Source: Vigna angularis
Lineage: Eukaryota > Streptophyta > Magnoliopsida > Fabales > Fabaceae
Length of the DNA stretch: 64,000 nt
Reading direction: 5' to 3'
Assembly: GCF_016808095.1 (NCBI RefSeq)
Contig: NC_068977.1
Span: forward strand, 1,293,675 to 1,357,674
Below are positions 53,023 through 64,000 of this stretch, one piece after another. Every line of letters begins with the position of its first letter. Position 1 is the first letter of the stretch. The notes under the pieces are model-generated. The model saw only the letters and a list, made by a program, of their open reading frames with translations. It was not told where the DNA came from and searched no databases. The translations under genes and the position numbers were made by a program.

Positions 53023-54036
53023 TCATGATATATGGTAATAAAAGAATGCTAAAGTCAAAAAGAAAAACAAAAAACTTAAACAACAAATCAACGAGTATGA
53101 AGGCAACAATACCACTTGGTCAAGGAGTGGAGCAAGAACACCTGTGATGCCCACCAAGCATGCAGTACTACAACGAAAATAAACACAATCAATCACTCGC
53201 TTAAGAATCCAGGACACAGAACCTAGATGGAAACTTTTGACAAATTCCTTTCATTAGTAGAAGGAGGGACTATGATCTGAAATTACAGTCCACAACTGCA
53301 ATGTCAACACAATGTTATGGTTTTAGATACCTCTGTAACTGCAATTTTGCTGCATAAGCCATATTTTACTGCAATTTCTGTAATCAAAGCATAACACTGA
53401 AACTTCAATTTAAAATAACGGAACGGATTATGAATATATTAAATTACTTGAGATTTGAAGATCCAATTAACGGAAGCAAGCGAACAAGAGCATTAGTCTG
53501 AAAAGCAGATTATAGAAGCACATAAGAGATACCCACATGGTTTTATTAAACACTATGATATAAGACAAACTTTAACAGAACAAAGTAAGAATCTTATCAA
53601 GAAAGATTAGTTTTGCTAAGGAACATAAGGAAGATATACAGAGTTGCCTAGTTAGCTATGATGATCCATACCATGATGGCTAGTCAACATCATACTATAA
53701 ACAGCTGTGATGTAATTCCAAGATCAGTGTTTCAATAATAATGTTATTTGAAAATCAGTGACCCTAAATTGCCTCCTCCCATGCTACAAAGAAAATAGTT
53801 TAACAAGTAGAAACCAATAATTACATCTGCATCTGCCAGTAAAATTTGAAAAATAGAGTATAAACCTCTCTTTGTGGGGTTTCTCCACTGAAGGAAGACA
53901 CAGCAACTCCGGTCAATGCAGTGGCAATTATGGAACCAACAAGTCCAACTTCAGCCCATAAAAGCCAACCCTTCTGAAGATTGAAAGGCTCCCTCAAATC
54001 TGTAACAATGTTTTTACCATTGAATTGGAAAAGCAT
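53023..54036 (-). CDS. Doubtful small two-exon membrane protein model
   Basis: Candidate exons are 54036-53825 and 53167-53023. The first encodes NGKNIVTDLREPFNLQKGW, then a hydrophobic stretch LLWAEVGLVGSIIATALTG and SFSGETPQRE. The second encodes TACLVGITGVLAPLLDQ and a hydrophobic tail. They join in frame if the donor is AGAT|GTAATT at 53825-53824; a stronger-looking donor, GAG|GTTTAT, about 40 nt earlier breaks that frame, as would an acceptor at 54000. I do not recognise the protein. A GC-richer block at 54.73-54.86 kb with AAG|GTATAT at its end could be its non-coding first exon. It could also be alternative leader exons of NOL9, which lies downstream on the same strand. Confidence 0.3.
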
Positions 54037-55516
54037 TAGTGCCTAACATGTTTTAATTCTTCTAAATAGAAGCCAATTGCAAACTAAACTATGGATTAAA
54101 AAGAGATTTAAACCAACATGATGCAACAAAACTGAAATCCAGCAAGCTCATCAAGTCACAAACTGGTTTGTATTGGTAGCAGTGAACCTCGTTAAATTAA
54201 TAATACTTTAATAAGCCTTAAGGTTCGATGCCAATCATTAATATAAGCCTTATTATTCTCACTAATAAGCTTACAAATCTTACAGTCATTAACCTCAAAG
54301 GGATTGCGGTGAGTGAGTCAACTTTTGCTGTATATATTTTTGCGTTTTGACCAAGAAGATCATTCCATAACTCATTGATGAACTTGATCGATAACATGCT
54401 ACAAACTATGAAATCATATCAAATGCTTTGAACTCAGATGAAACCCATGAAGGAATTGAAAGGCATTGTGACTTTGAGAGTGGGAACATGACAAGTGAAT
54501 GCAACGAATACTAAATAAGAGGGGATAATGAGATTGGAGTGATTGACATTTATGATATATATGGTCCCCCTCGTAATCCAACAGCAACAAAACCTGATCA
54601 AAGTTCTGCCACTTATCTGTAAGTTCCATGATCATCCGAGATGAATACAAAGTGCATTGCTTTCTAATTTTATTTATTCCTTTTGAAAGAGAAAGCGAAA
54701 AACATTCGTCTCTTAGAGTAATATACCTTTGCTTCTATTTCTGGATGGGTGTTTTCAGAACCTTCGACGATAGTAGTAGAACCTTCAGTTGGGCGACGGC
54801 AGAGTGCGGAAAAGCCTTCGGAGAGCCTTCGACGACGGCAACAGCGACTTGAGAAAGAAATGTAACGAGAGGTAAGAGGTTAGGAGAAAATGGGAGAAAA
54901 CTGTGATTGACAAAGACCTAAACCACAGTTAACAATTAACTGTGTTAACTGTACAACAAGTTCTTCAGTGTTTTTAAACTGAACTATTAAACAGTATAAT
55001 TGGTTTTTAGTAAAATTAGTTTAAGTTTTAAGTATAAAACAAACTAAGTTTTTAAGTAAAGTGTGCCCAGTCCTATAAATTCTAAACACAAGATGATTCA
55101 CGAAAATCACAAAGTTTACATCAAAATCACTTTTTGCATAATCTTAAGTTGTTCCATTGAGAAGAAATAAAAACAAAATGAGTTTCACCAAATTTTAAAA
55201 TTAATTAACGCATAAGAGAGTCAAATCAATCCCGAATAGTAAATGTGCATCACAGGGAAAATCAGTTAAAAAAAAAAAAACTAACCTCAATCGGAGGAGC
55301 AACGTCAGCCACAAAGGTTGAGGGAGGAAGAAGGACTGGGCAGAGAAGAAAAAATTAGGGCAAAATTAAAAAACCTAAAAGCAATTCAGATATTTGGTAT
55401 ACGGAACAGGAGTGTAGTTAAAAAATAGGTGGGTGCAGGAAGCAATAAGGGAATTAGGGAGCCCAACCCAACATTTCTTTGTTATTTTATTTAAAGTTCC
55501 GAAAATGAATTGAAGT
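54037..55516. other. Spacer between NOL9-side exons and CDT2
   Basis: The spacer holds two GC-richer, exon-like patches on the minus strand. One at about 54730-54860 has repeated CGTCGAAGG words and ends in a donor; one at about 55288-55345 has a pyrimidine-rich leader ending ATTGAG before GTTAG. They are plausible first exons for the minus-strand transcripts. The remainder is AT-rich with no gene. Confidence 0.4.
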
Positions 55517-55519
55517 TTG

Positions 55520-55556
55520 TTCCCGCGAATGTTCCCTCTCATTCATGGCGCCCAAA
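55520..55556. promoter_or_regulatory. E2F-type sites upstream of CDT2
   Basis: TTCCCGCGAAT at 55520-55530 includes, on the minus strand, ATTCGCGG, a match to the relaxed plant E2F consensus WTTSSCSS. TGGCGCCCAAA at 55546-55556 is one base off TTTSSCGC. They lie 120-155 bp upstream of the ATG, where E2F sites of S-phase genes usually sit. Confidence 0.5.
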
Positions 55557-55674
55557 CTCTACCATCAAATATAGTTCTTCTTCTTCCCTCCTTTTTCCTT
55601 CTCTCCCAAACCCAAATCAAATCCCTAATCCCTAATCTCTTTCTTCTTCAGTTATTCGTCTTCTTCCTCTCTCA

Positions 55675-58600
55675 ATGGCCATGGACGCTCGAAGCTCTAA
55701 CTCTCTCTTCACTCACATCGCCTCCAGAGAACTCTTCCGAGGTTTTTCTCTCTCGAACTCAGTTTTCACTGGAAAACTCTCACGTTTTCTCACTCTCTTT
55801 CTATGTCCGCAGTTCGAAAACGACCGCGTATGGAAGGATTTGTCTCCGCCTTCAACGAAACCGGATACGTCGCCGTACAGCACAATGCCGAAGACACCAT
55901 TCCCCTCTCTCTCTCCTTCGGCAAGGTACTCTCGCTAATGAGCCTTCCACTTTCAGTCTATATTTCGCTTCTTTCAATGTTTTGTATAAGTGTTTGCGAC
56001 CGCGGTTTTTGCCACGTCGTCACAGTTTCTTGAAGCAACTTCGTCACCAGATGCTTTGGTCTGTGATTTATTACGACGTTGACTGCAGTATCAAGGTTTC
56101 TGAAGTCATTGCGATTGTGATTGCGGATGTTCCAGTTGCATTTGTCTGAATTTTATTACTGTTTTGAATGTGTTGTGTGTCTGTTCGGATTGACATTTGA
56201 AGATTTGAATTCATCTTTTGGATGTGAAAAAAATGGAAGATATTCGAAGAAACTTCTCTTTGAGTGTGAAACATGGATTCGTGTTGATTTAAACGGACAC
56301 GAAACCAAATATGTACTTAAGGAATCGTGGCGACATCATGTGCATATATACGCAATTTATTAGGAATTTGATTGTCTGTTTAGGTTTTTAAAGTCACAGT
56401 GATTGCCATTGATGCGTTCATCCGCAGTTTGTTGGGAGTGACTGCTGTGTTAGGGTTTTTGGAGTCATTTCAACCTCTATCCTGGTTGCACGGGCTTCAT
56501 TTGTCTTCAATTTACTAGAATTGAGTGCGCTGTTGAGGTTTTAGAAATCACTGTGATTGTAATTGCAGCTCCATTGGCTTCATTTGTTTGCAATTTTCTA
56601 CAATATCAAACGTTGTGATGAAACTGCAAATATAACCTGGGCTCCTTGTTTATTTTGTCTCGCAGACTACGAAATTTGCACACATTCTTGCTGTGTCTGA
56701 TGAAGACGGTTATGTTAGCTTGTTTGATACTCGTCGCAAATGCCCTCTTACCTCAAACTTTGAAGAAAACAGAGGTATTTTTTCTTATTTCTTCTTTATT
56801 TGTTGAGTTATATGATGAAAAAAACATAGAAGCCGCAGAGTTTTGTGGTCGGTTGTGTGAAATTTTTTTCTTTTTAACTCAGAAGAAGAGAAGATCTGCG
56901 ATTGGGTTTCGCATCAGAATGCTGTTTTTGATACTTGTTGGATTAAGGTACGTGCAATTCATATATCTTTTAATTCATTTAATACATTATTATTTGAGCT
57001 ATTTGTTTTTAGTGTTTTGTGCATGACTTGATATGGTTTGTAATTATTTGCAGGAGGATATGCAGATTCTCACTGCGTCCGGTGATCAAACAGTAAGTCA
57101 CTCTGGCATCCAGAGCAATGATTTGGACAGTTCTTCATAACAGATCTTGTTGACTAAATTTAGATCAAATTAAGTATATATAGATGTTGATTTAATCATA
57201 CCGAGTTAGAATTGAATAAATTTTGGTGATCATTGTGTAAACGGATATAATATTTAAATAGCAGTTTTTCTTCAAGATGGTTTTGGGTTGAATGTTCTTA
57301 TTGTATGTTTACAGATAAAATTATGGGATGTTCAAGAACAAAAGTGTCTTGGAGTGTTGATCGGGCACACGGGAAGTGTGAAATCTATGTGTCCCCATCC
57401 AACTAATGCAGGTGATGTTTCGTTTTACCTGCATCATGGGTTTATGCTTGAACTACGGATTTTTTTTAATAACTGTACAGTAATTTGTTAGCTGTTAATA
57501 TTCATTTTTTTCAAACTTTCAGATATTATTGTCTCTGGTTCTAGAGATGGATCCTTTCGTATTTGGGACTTGAGATGCAAGTCCACTGCTAAGGGTAGAC
57601 GGGGAGAAGTTAGCATATGGTAAGTGACTCTTTTCTTTTTAATTTGAAAAACTAATGAAATTACTGGTTTCTTGATAGTTTAGTTATTGGTCCTTAACGA
57701 ACTTTATATTTTATTTAAAACTAATTTGTTATCATTTGATTGCTAGTTCAATGGGTGGCGTCAACGGAGCACATGTTTCATCTCAAACACGACGAACAAG
57801 AAGGGGAAAGGTTAGTTTGTGAGGGATCTAGGTTTCTTTGTATTTTGCAAACTAAACTTTTCTAACAATTCCTAATGGTCAGGCCGCTTCCATGAGCATT
57901 ACGTCTGTTCTTTGTCTCAAGGACCAGGTTTCCGTAGCAAGTGCTGGAGCAGTGGATAGGTTAGTTGGAAAATTCATATTGAACATTTAATTTTCCACTG
58001 TTTTTACGTGAATGGATAGGTTTGACTAACGAATTGATTTATTTCAGCGTGTTGAAGTTTTGGGATACTAGAAATTTGAAAAATAGTGTTACTCAGACGT
58101 GTCCATGTCCTCAGTCAATTGAAAAGGTTGGTTGGAACTTTGCTCTAAAGGGAAAATATATTTTTCTTATACTTTCTGTGAGTAACCAATTAACGGTGTT
58201 GGATAAATTGGATCATGATTCTTGAGTGGATTACCTTATTTATCATAATTATATTGTGTTTAGGATTACTTTATTTATCATGTACTCGTATCAATTTATT
58301 CTTAATTCTCAAGTTGGTTGGGAAAAGATTATAGCCTCAACTTAGAATAATCATTACAGCACCCTTAAAGTTAAAATGTAAATGTGGTAGGAAATGTCAG
58401 GTGCATTATGCCTTTCATGTCATTAGAACAATTTTATATATTGGAAAACTTAAATGATATTGTCTAGAGTTTCATGACAGTCTTGTTCGTTGTCATTTCA
58501 GCAAAGTTTGCACGGAATATCTAGTTTGTCCCAAGATGAAAGTGGACTTTTTCTTTCGGCTTCCTGCATGGATAACCGGTATCATCCTTTGATAGTGTGT

Positions 58601-59725
58601 ATGTTTCTTTTTTCTAAGTTAAGAATATATAGCAAAATATAAAATCTATCGTTTTTGCAGAATTTATTTGTACAACACCCTTCAACTTGAAAAAGGGCCT
58701 GTAAAATCTTTTTCTGGGTGCCGAATTGAATCATTTTTTGTAAAGGTGAGAATTGCACTTGTCCAAATCTTCTTCATTCAGTTTCTGTCCTAACTCCTAA
58801 CTGTATGATGTGTGCAATTTCAGTCTGCAATTAGCCCTGATGCGACAAACATTGTCAGTGGTTCTAGTGATGGAAACGCCTATGTTTGGAAGGTTTCATT
58901 CTTATAAATTACAATGATATATTAGGTTTGATGCATATGTTGCAGTTTGGATATAATTTCACTGAACTTTCAAAATTCAGGTTGACAAGCCTCTGGAAGA
59001 TCCTACTATTTTGAAAACTCACGATGGTGAAGTTACAGCAGTTAACTGGTAATTTGGAAACCTGTTGTGGTTCTATTTCTCTTTAACATTAGTTTCTAAC
59101 ACTACTTATTTGACAGGTGTAGCTTCGAAATTGGCAAATTCGCAACTTGTTCTGATGACTTTACAGTAAGCGAATCCAACTGTTTTCTTATTAATTTAAC
59201 TTGAAGTTTATTTGACTTTAATCCAGATATTGCATTTTATCTGCAATGTCTTTCAGTTTAGTTGTGTCTATTAACCCATTTGTTTAAAAAGACCTCAAAT
59301 TGTTTCTTTCATCATTCCAATTTCCCTCAATATGCCATTTTCAGGTTCGGATATGGAATAAAAACAGTTACGTCTCTAGAACACAATGTGCATCTGCGGT
59401 TCGGAGAAGAGTAATGGCAATTCCTAGTACAGAGTGCAAAATCCTTTTAAATAATGGCAAAAGGTACTCTAAAACAGACGAAGATGCTTTCTTACCCGAT
59501 CATAAACTACATCCAATTTCCTCACCCACTCCAATCACACCACCTAAAGTGAACTTATCTGAAGGCCACACGAACCAACTTTCCTCCTCAGGATTTGATC
59601 CTAATGCAGCTTCTCAAAAAACTCCTGAATCTGCTTTGAAGAGCCCCTCATCTGTATTGAATCCTCCATCCTCTTTAAAAAGAACTATCCGAGACTACTT
59701 TTCAGCATCTCCAAGAACCTTGTAG
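55675..59725 (+). CDS. CDT2: CDT2/DTL-like WD40 protein, CUL4-DDB1 substrate receptor
   Basis: Sixteen exons join in frame to 511 residues: 55675-55741, 55813-55925, 56666-56774, 56883-56947, 57054-57092, 57315-57411, 57523-57619, 57747-57810, 57883-57959, 58048-58126, 58502-58578, 58661-58745, 58824-58892, 58981-59048, 59117-59165, 59345-59725. CDT2 recruits PCNA-bound proteins such as CDT1 to CRL4 for ubiquitination in S phase and after DNA damage. WD40 repeats run from about residue 60 to 415, including [14 protein letters not shown] and ASGDQTIKLWD repeats, and WDxR DDB1-contact boxes FRIWDLR (W178) and KFWDTRN (W248). The tail from 415 is Ser/Pro-rich and ends [16 protein letters not shown], with a PIP-box-like TIRDYF (499-504). 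The first intron is only 71 bp and shifts the frame, so exon 1 must be spliced to reach [12 protein letters not shown]. Confidence 0.95.
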
Positions 59726-60974
59726 GCTTGTTAAACAACGGAATTCTGTGATCAAGTAAAAGGCATTTGCACATATGGTTTGCATGGGTGGCTTGTAATC
59801 TCTTAAGCCATGATCTAAGGAATATGTTATTGTATCCATAGGTTGTTTGAAATGTAAAGTGCGTCAAAGAATTCGTTATAGCAACAATATTTGTTTTATA
59901 CCCCAAATTCAGATTAAGCTGGGGAGGAAGGGCAAAAGGATGAAAACATGAAAAGCTGGACAAATGTCTGCTTATTTGCGAGAGAATTAAACAAATGGAG
60001 TGTGTTTGTATTATACTTGATTTACATATGAAACCTGACTATTAGGTTTTACCCAATACAATGCAAAAAAGTGATGCTGATTCAAATACCTACTTTGATG
60101 TGAATTAGACAACAAACTCCATAAGTGAGGTAGCTGTGTTTCGAATGGATGTATGGTATCATTACCATCTTCAAAAATGTTGGTTTTACTGCTAGCACGC
60201 ACTCAAGGCAAGCCAGTCTTGTTTCTAGTTATTAAGAAAAGCGAGGAGCATTTATTCTCAACGTGTACACTCATTCTTAATAAAATTTCATTTAATGTAT
60301 GTTGTTAATGATATGATTAGAAAAAAATTGGTAATTATCCACAAACTTCAATAATTTTGACAGTTTTAGAAATTTAAGGAATGTTTTCAAAAATTGAAAA
60401 AGTTAATAAGGATTTGAATTTGACCTTTATTTTAAGAAAAACTTCAATAAAATTAAGATCATCCCGTATTTTATATTTTAGGGATTTTATATAGCACATA
60501 TTAGTCTGTTAATCTAATTTGGAGGAATATTAAATACTTGATTAAAAATATGGTATTCAAAAATCTGTGGTTCATTGATTTAAAATGACATCCTCATAAA
60601 AAATTACGATGCTAGAATAAAAAAAATTACCTTATATTATAAAGACTAAAGTAATGGTTTAAAATTTTATCAAATAAAAATGTGTTTTTTCAGTCATAAT
60701 AATAAATATTTTATACACGAAAACATCGCATAACTAAGTAAATCATTCTACTAAAACTACTTTTAAAAAAGGTAGAGAGGAAGTTCTACATTAGCGGAAA
60801 CACGAGAACACATTACATTTAAACGAATTCATATCACTATCAACAATTTTTCAGAACATAGATACAAGAAAATTTGTATACTTTACACGTGAGAGAACAC
60901 GATTCTCTGAAAACCAAGACACTTCGTGTGATGCGTGTTAAATTCTGAGTAACACAGCACAACTTAATATAACA
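59726..60974. other. Spacer between CDT2 and MKK3
   Basis: The two genes converge here, so the spacer holds both 3' UTRs. The CDT2 trailer probably extends to about 60.3 kb. The middle is AT-rich. No other gene or bounded repeat is seen. Confidence 0.6.
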
Positions 60975-63729
60975 TTACTGATTAATGTATAGCTCTTGTT
61001 TCACAATGGAATAGCATCCTATAAGACCTGTTGGTTCCACTAAGAATTGTTCATGAAATGTGCCCATTCTTTTGGTAGCAATATCAATTCCAAGATCCTT
61101 GAAGTTTGGCAACCCCTCTACTTGAATGCCATCTCCACATATGAGGAACTGGTTTCCAATTATAAAAGATCCTGAAACTCTGATTGCCACTCCATCTTCA
61201 CCATGAGCACGGCATTGAAGCTTCTCAACAACATGCACCAACTTTTCAGGAGGCCACTCACCAACCAGTGTGGCTCTAATACTTGATAGAGATGTAAAGA
61301 TGTTACTTGGACCACAATGTTGTTTTCCAGAGAAACTACTAAAAGTACAAGTATAATGTTGTTAGTGGTTAAGGTTTTGAAAAACCTTGGAACCAAGTTT
61401 ATAAAATGTCATCATCCATTTCTTTTAATATTCTAAATCATTTTCATATGCATAACATAGGCAAGTTAATACAAACTGCTACTCTTACAGCAGCAAGTTG
61501 CTTTCATGCAAATATTCTGTTTTTTTTTTTTTTTCAATCATGGTAAAAGGAGAGTAAAGTGTTACAAGTAACATTTTCTTGATGCACAAATAAAACATAG
61601 AAGACAGTACACACCTGAAAATCGAGCTTTCACTGTATAAGTTTCTTGTATGTTGCCACAGATCATCAGGTCCATCAAATAGCAAGTAGTAATGTATTGT
61701 CAACATCTGGAGAGGAAAAATGCAAAGTGAAAAATTGCAGCATCTCTAATTCTCTAAAATGTTGACATAAACAGTGAACACGGCAAGAACAATATCCATG
61801 CAAAACAAGCAAATGAGTTTCTAATTTTTCTTCATTGGTAATTCAAACGAATGCTTGAGAGAAAAAAAAAAGCTTGTCATTTCATTTAGACAGTTTGCAA
61901 GAAGGCCTAAACTGAGCATTGGAAACTTTACTCATATTATCATTAAGCAACCTGTGAAAGCAAAAACTTCTTCACACTAAATAATGGCCACTCATTGTTT
62001 TATGTTTTTTACTCACAACAATGGAATCAAATAAGCATGCCAGTTTAAATAATCTAAAGATAGAAATTGGCAGCCACTTACGTCTGCCAAGTCCTTCATT
62101 CTTTGTGTAGGATCGAATACGCTTCGAACAAATCCGGCTAAATCTACCTTGTCATTCTCATACTTTTTGATAAAAGGGTGCAAAAGCAGCTGCATTAGGA
62201 CAACACAGAATCATCAACTTCAAGCATAACAATATATCCAATGAAGTGTCTCAAGATAAGATTGACTTGGTAAGCTGTATAACATTCTCAAGAAAACAAT
62301 CTACTCTGCACAAGGAAAATATGCAAATTTCATAGAGTAAAAAAAATGCATGATCACCAACATATTTGTGTTTTAGGTGAAGTGTTACAAAACATTCAGC
62401 ATCAACAGCCACAAAATTGCATAGCACAAATGCTAGACAATATGGTTAATAACATTAATGTTTATCTCATTTCTCTCACCTGCTCTGCTGTTGGCCTAGT
62501 GTCTGGATCCTTTTGCAGGCAAGCATCAACAAAGGAGCAGAATTCTGGTGAAAACTTGTTTTTTGATGGTGATGGTGATGGATCATCCAGAATCTGTCAC
62601 AAAATTAAGTACAATTAATTGCAGCGAGAAGAAATACATGCATGAAATCAGAGTACTGAAACGGAATGGCCATTCATACAGGGTTAGGACATATTTCTTT
62701 ATCATTGATTACATTGTATGCCTTACAACTCATGGTATGAATCATCACATTTGTCCCAAATCTATTGCATTATTACAAAGCTAAATTATATACACTTTGT
62801 TTCCTTTTGAGTGATTAATGTCATTATCTCAGGTGACAAGCTTTTACACAAGTGATAAGAAAAAGACATGAAAATAAAATGGCAATCGAAGATATTCTTC
62901 TCAGACAAACATTTACGTTCAATCAAACAAAAGAAAACAAATAACTTCAGTATGTATTGCACACACACCTGCAACATAAGATTGACAGGGCCTTCATTAG
63001 CTGTATATGGGAATTCTCCAGTCCCACACTCTAAAAGAGCAAGCCCAAGGCTCCAAATATCAGCCGGATAAGAATAGCTTTCATTTCGAATCCTCTCAGG
63101 TGACATGTATGTAACAGTTCCAACAAAAGTAGCACACTGCAAAGGAGCAATTTTCCTTTTTATGAACATGAACTTCACAACACGGTTGTAATAACAACCA
63201 GACAATGAAATTATTGACATTGAAAACAATTTTATGGAAGCAATACATGACAACATACTGAGACAGATAGAATATACTAACCATTGCCACTGAATTCTCT
63301 AAGCCGGCACTAATACCAAAGTCGGTAATTTTTGGCTCTCCTTTCAAATTTACTAATAGATTGGCAGGCTTTATGTCTCTGTGAACAAGATGTCTTACTC
63401 CATGCAGATAGCTTAGACCCTTCCAAAAGATAAAAGGTCAAGAGTCACATATCCTAGTGTTTTCTGAAAGCAAAAACTGAAAACCACAAATACAAGATTG
63501 TTTTCCTTACATGTAGTAGCTTCTGAAACATGAAGGATAGAATAGGTTCTGGTATCCTTCTATGCATTCTCAAGATGTCTGCAAGTGATCCTCCATCCAT
63601 ATACTCCAAAGCTATGCTTATCTGCCCGGAATCTGGGGTGTAAAATGCTCCGTGAAATTCTACAAGACCCTCATAACAAGGTGCTTCACACAATGTCCTT
63701 ATCTCAGTAAGGAGCTGCTGCCTTTTCTC
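60975..63729 (-). CDS. MKK3: Mitogen-activated protein kinase kinase 3, 3' part (gene continues past the window)
   Basis: Seven exons are visible (63729-63511, 63419-63282, 63136-62969, 62593-62480, 62189-62082, 61706-61615, 61335-60975), giving 399 codons in frame to the stop. The N-terminus and ATP-lysine exons lie beyond 64000. MKK3 phosphorylates group C and other MAPKs in ABA, jasmonate, light and defence signalling. The visible part begins [13 protein letters not shown]. It includes the catalytic loop [17 protein letters not shown], the plant activation loop S-x5-T (SVAMCAT), [12 protein letters not shown] and a kinase C-lobe. After [19 protein letters not shown] comes the NTF2-like domain that marks group B MAPKKs, ending KQELYINQ. 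No defects are seen, so this looks like a functional single-copy gene. Confidence 0.96.
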
Positions 63730-64000
63730 CTAATTGGCACAAACAATTACAGACATTAAGCAAACAGCTGATAACAACAACTATTGCCAAAACAAAGTGT
63801 CAACTGTTTTGAAAACAAAGATCAAGAGTGTACTATCCAACCCTGCATCAATATAATACCACATTTAGACAGCTGGATAACAGATGTATTGCTTACAACA
63901 ATGCATGCTTTTTTAGCAATTGTAAAGAGAGTTCAATTTTCAAGCACAATCAGTGTAAAATTCTAAACAAGTAACCCACATGAGTTTTGCAGTGAAACAC
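63730..64000 (-). other. MKK3 intron running off the window
   Basis: On the minus strand this sequence ends in the acceptor GCCAATTAG just before the EKRQQ exon. No other MKK3 exon is visible to the right edge. Confidence 0.6.

Overview
This is nuclear DNA from a flowering plant, most likely a phaseoloid legume (Vigna/Phaseolus type). The evidence is very AT-rich intergenic DNA with long (AT)n tracts, many GT-AG introns, plant-only gene families (DUF26 receptor kinase, SIAMESE-related CDK inhibitor, MKK3 with an NTF2-like tail, pectinesterase-inhibitor protein) and legume-style repeats (MULE ends beginning GGGTTAAATATG, TRIMs with CCCACATCGAATAG). The genus is inferred, not shown.

Genes, left to right. 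A cysteine-rich receptor-like kinase lies at 4340-8089 (+), with six exons and 665 residues. An unrecognised 237-residue protein with hydrophobic segments is at 10178-12282 (-). Sirohydrochlorin ferrochelatase SirB, the iron-inserting step of siroheme synthesis, is at 13274-15071 (-). After 20 kb of repeats comes an SMR6-like CDK inhibitor at 36626-36934 (-). A PMEI-domain secreted protein is at 45898-46458 (+). A Grc3/NOL9-type polynucleotide kinase is at 48606-51708 (-), with a doubtful small gene model upstream of it. CDT2, the CRL4 substrate receptor for replication licensing, is at 55675-59725 (+) with 16 exons. The C-terminal 399 codons of MKK3 lie at 60975-63729 (-); its 5' part is beyond the right edge. 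Exon joins for all seven multi-exon genes were followed by hand and keep frame throughout.

Mobile DNA. Three solo LTRs with target-site duplications (18725-21391, 26795-29454, 41880-43778) are structurally related. They share a pyrimidine-rich leader with splice-donor-like words, and each carries its own CpG-rich short repeat cluster. A 1,108-bp Pack-MULE (44047-45154) has about 165-bp terminal inverted repeats and a perfect 9-bp target-site duplication, and encloses a broken G-type lectin receptor-kinase fragment. Degenerate TRIM copies sit in two introns of the receptor kinase and at 21.86 kb. MITE-like elements and ten or so (AT)n tracts fill much of the rest.

Links between genes. CDT2 and the SMR CDK inhibitor are both cell-cycle regulators, and both have E2F-type sites just upstream. 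SirB, NOL9 and MKK3 are single-copy-type housekeeping or signalling genes with no obvious functional link to their neighbours. I see no CRISPR, operon or defence-island-like system. The most unusual structures are the repeat-bearing solo LTRs and the Pack-MULE.
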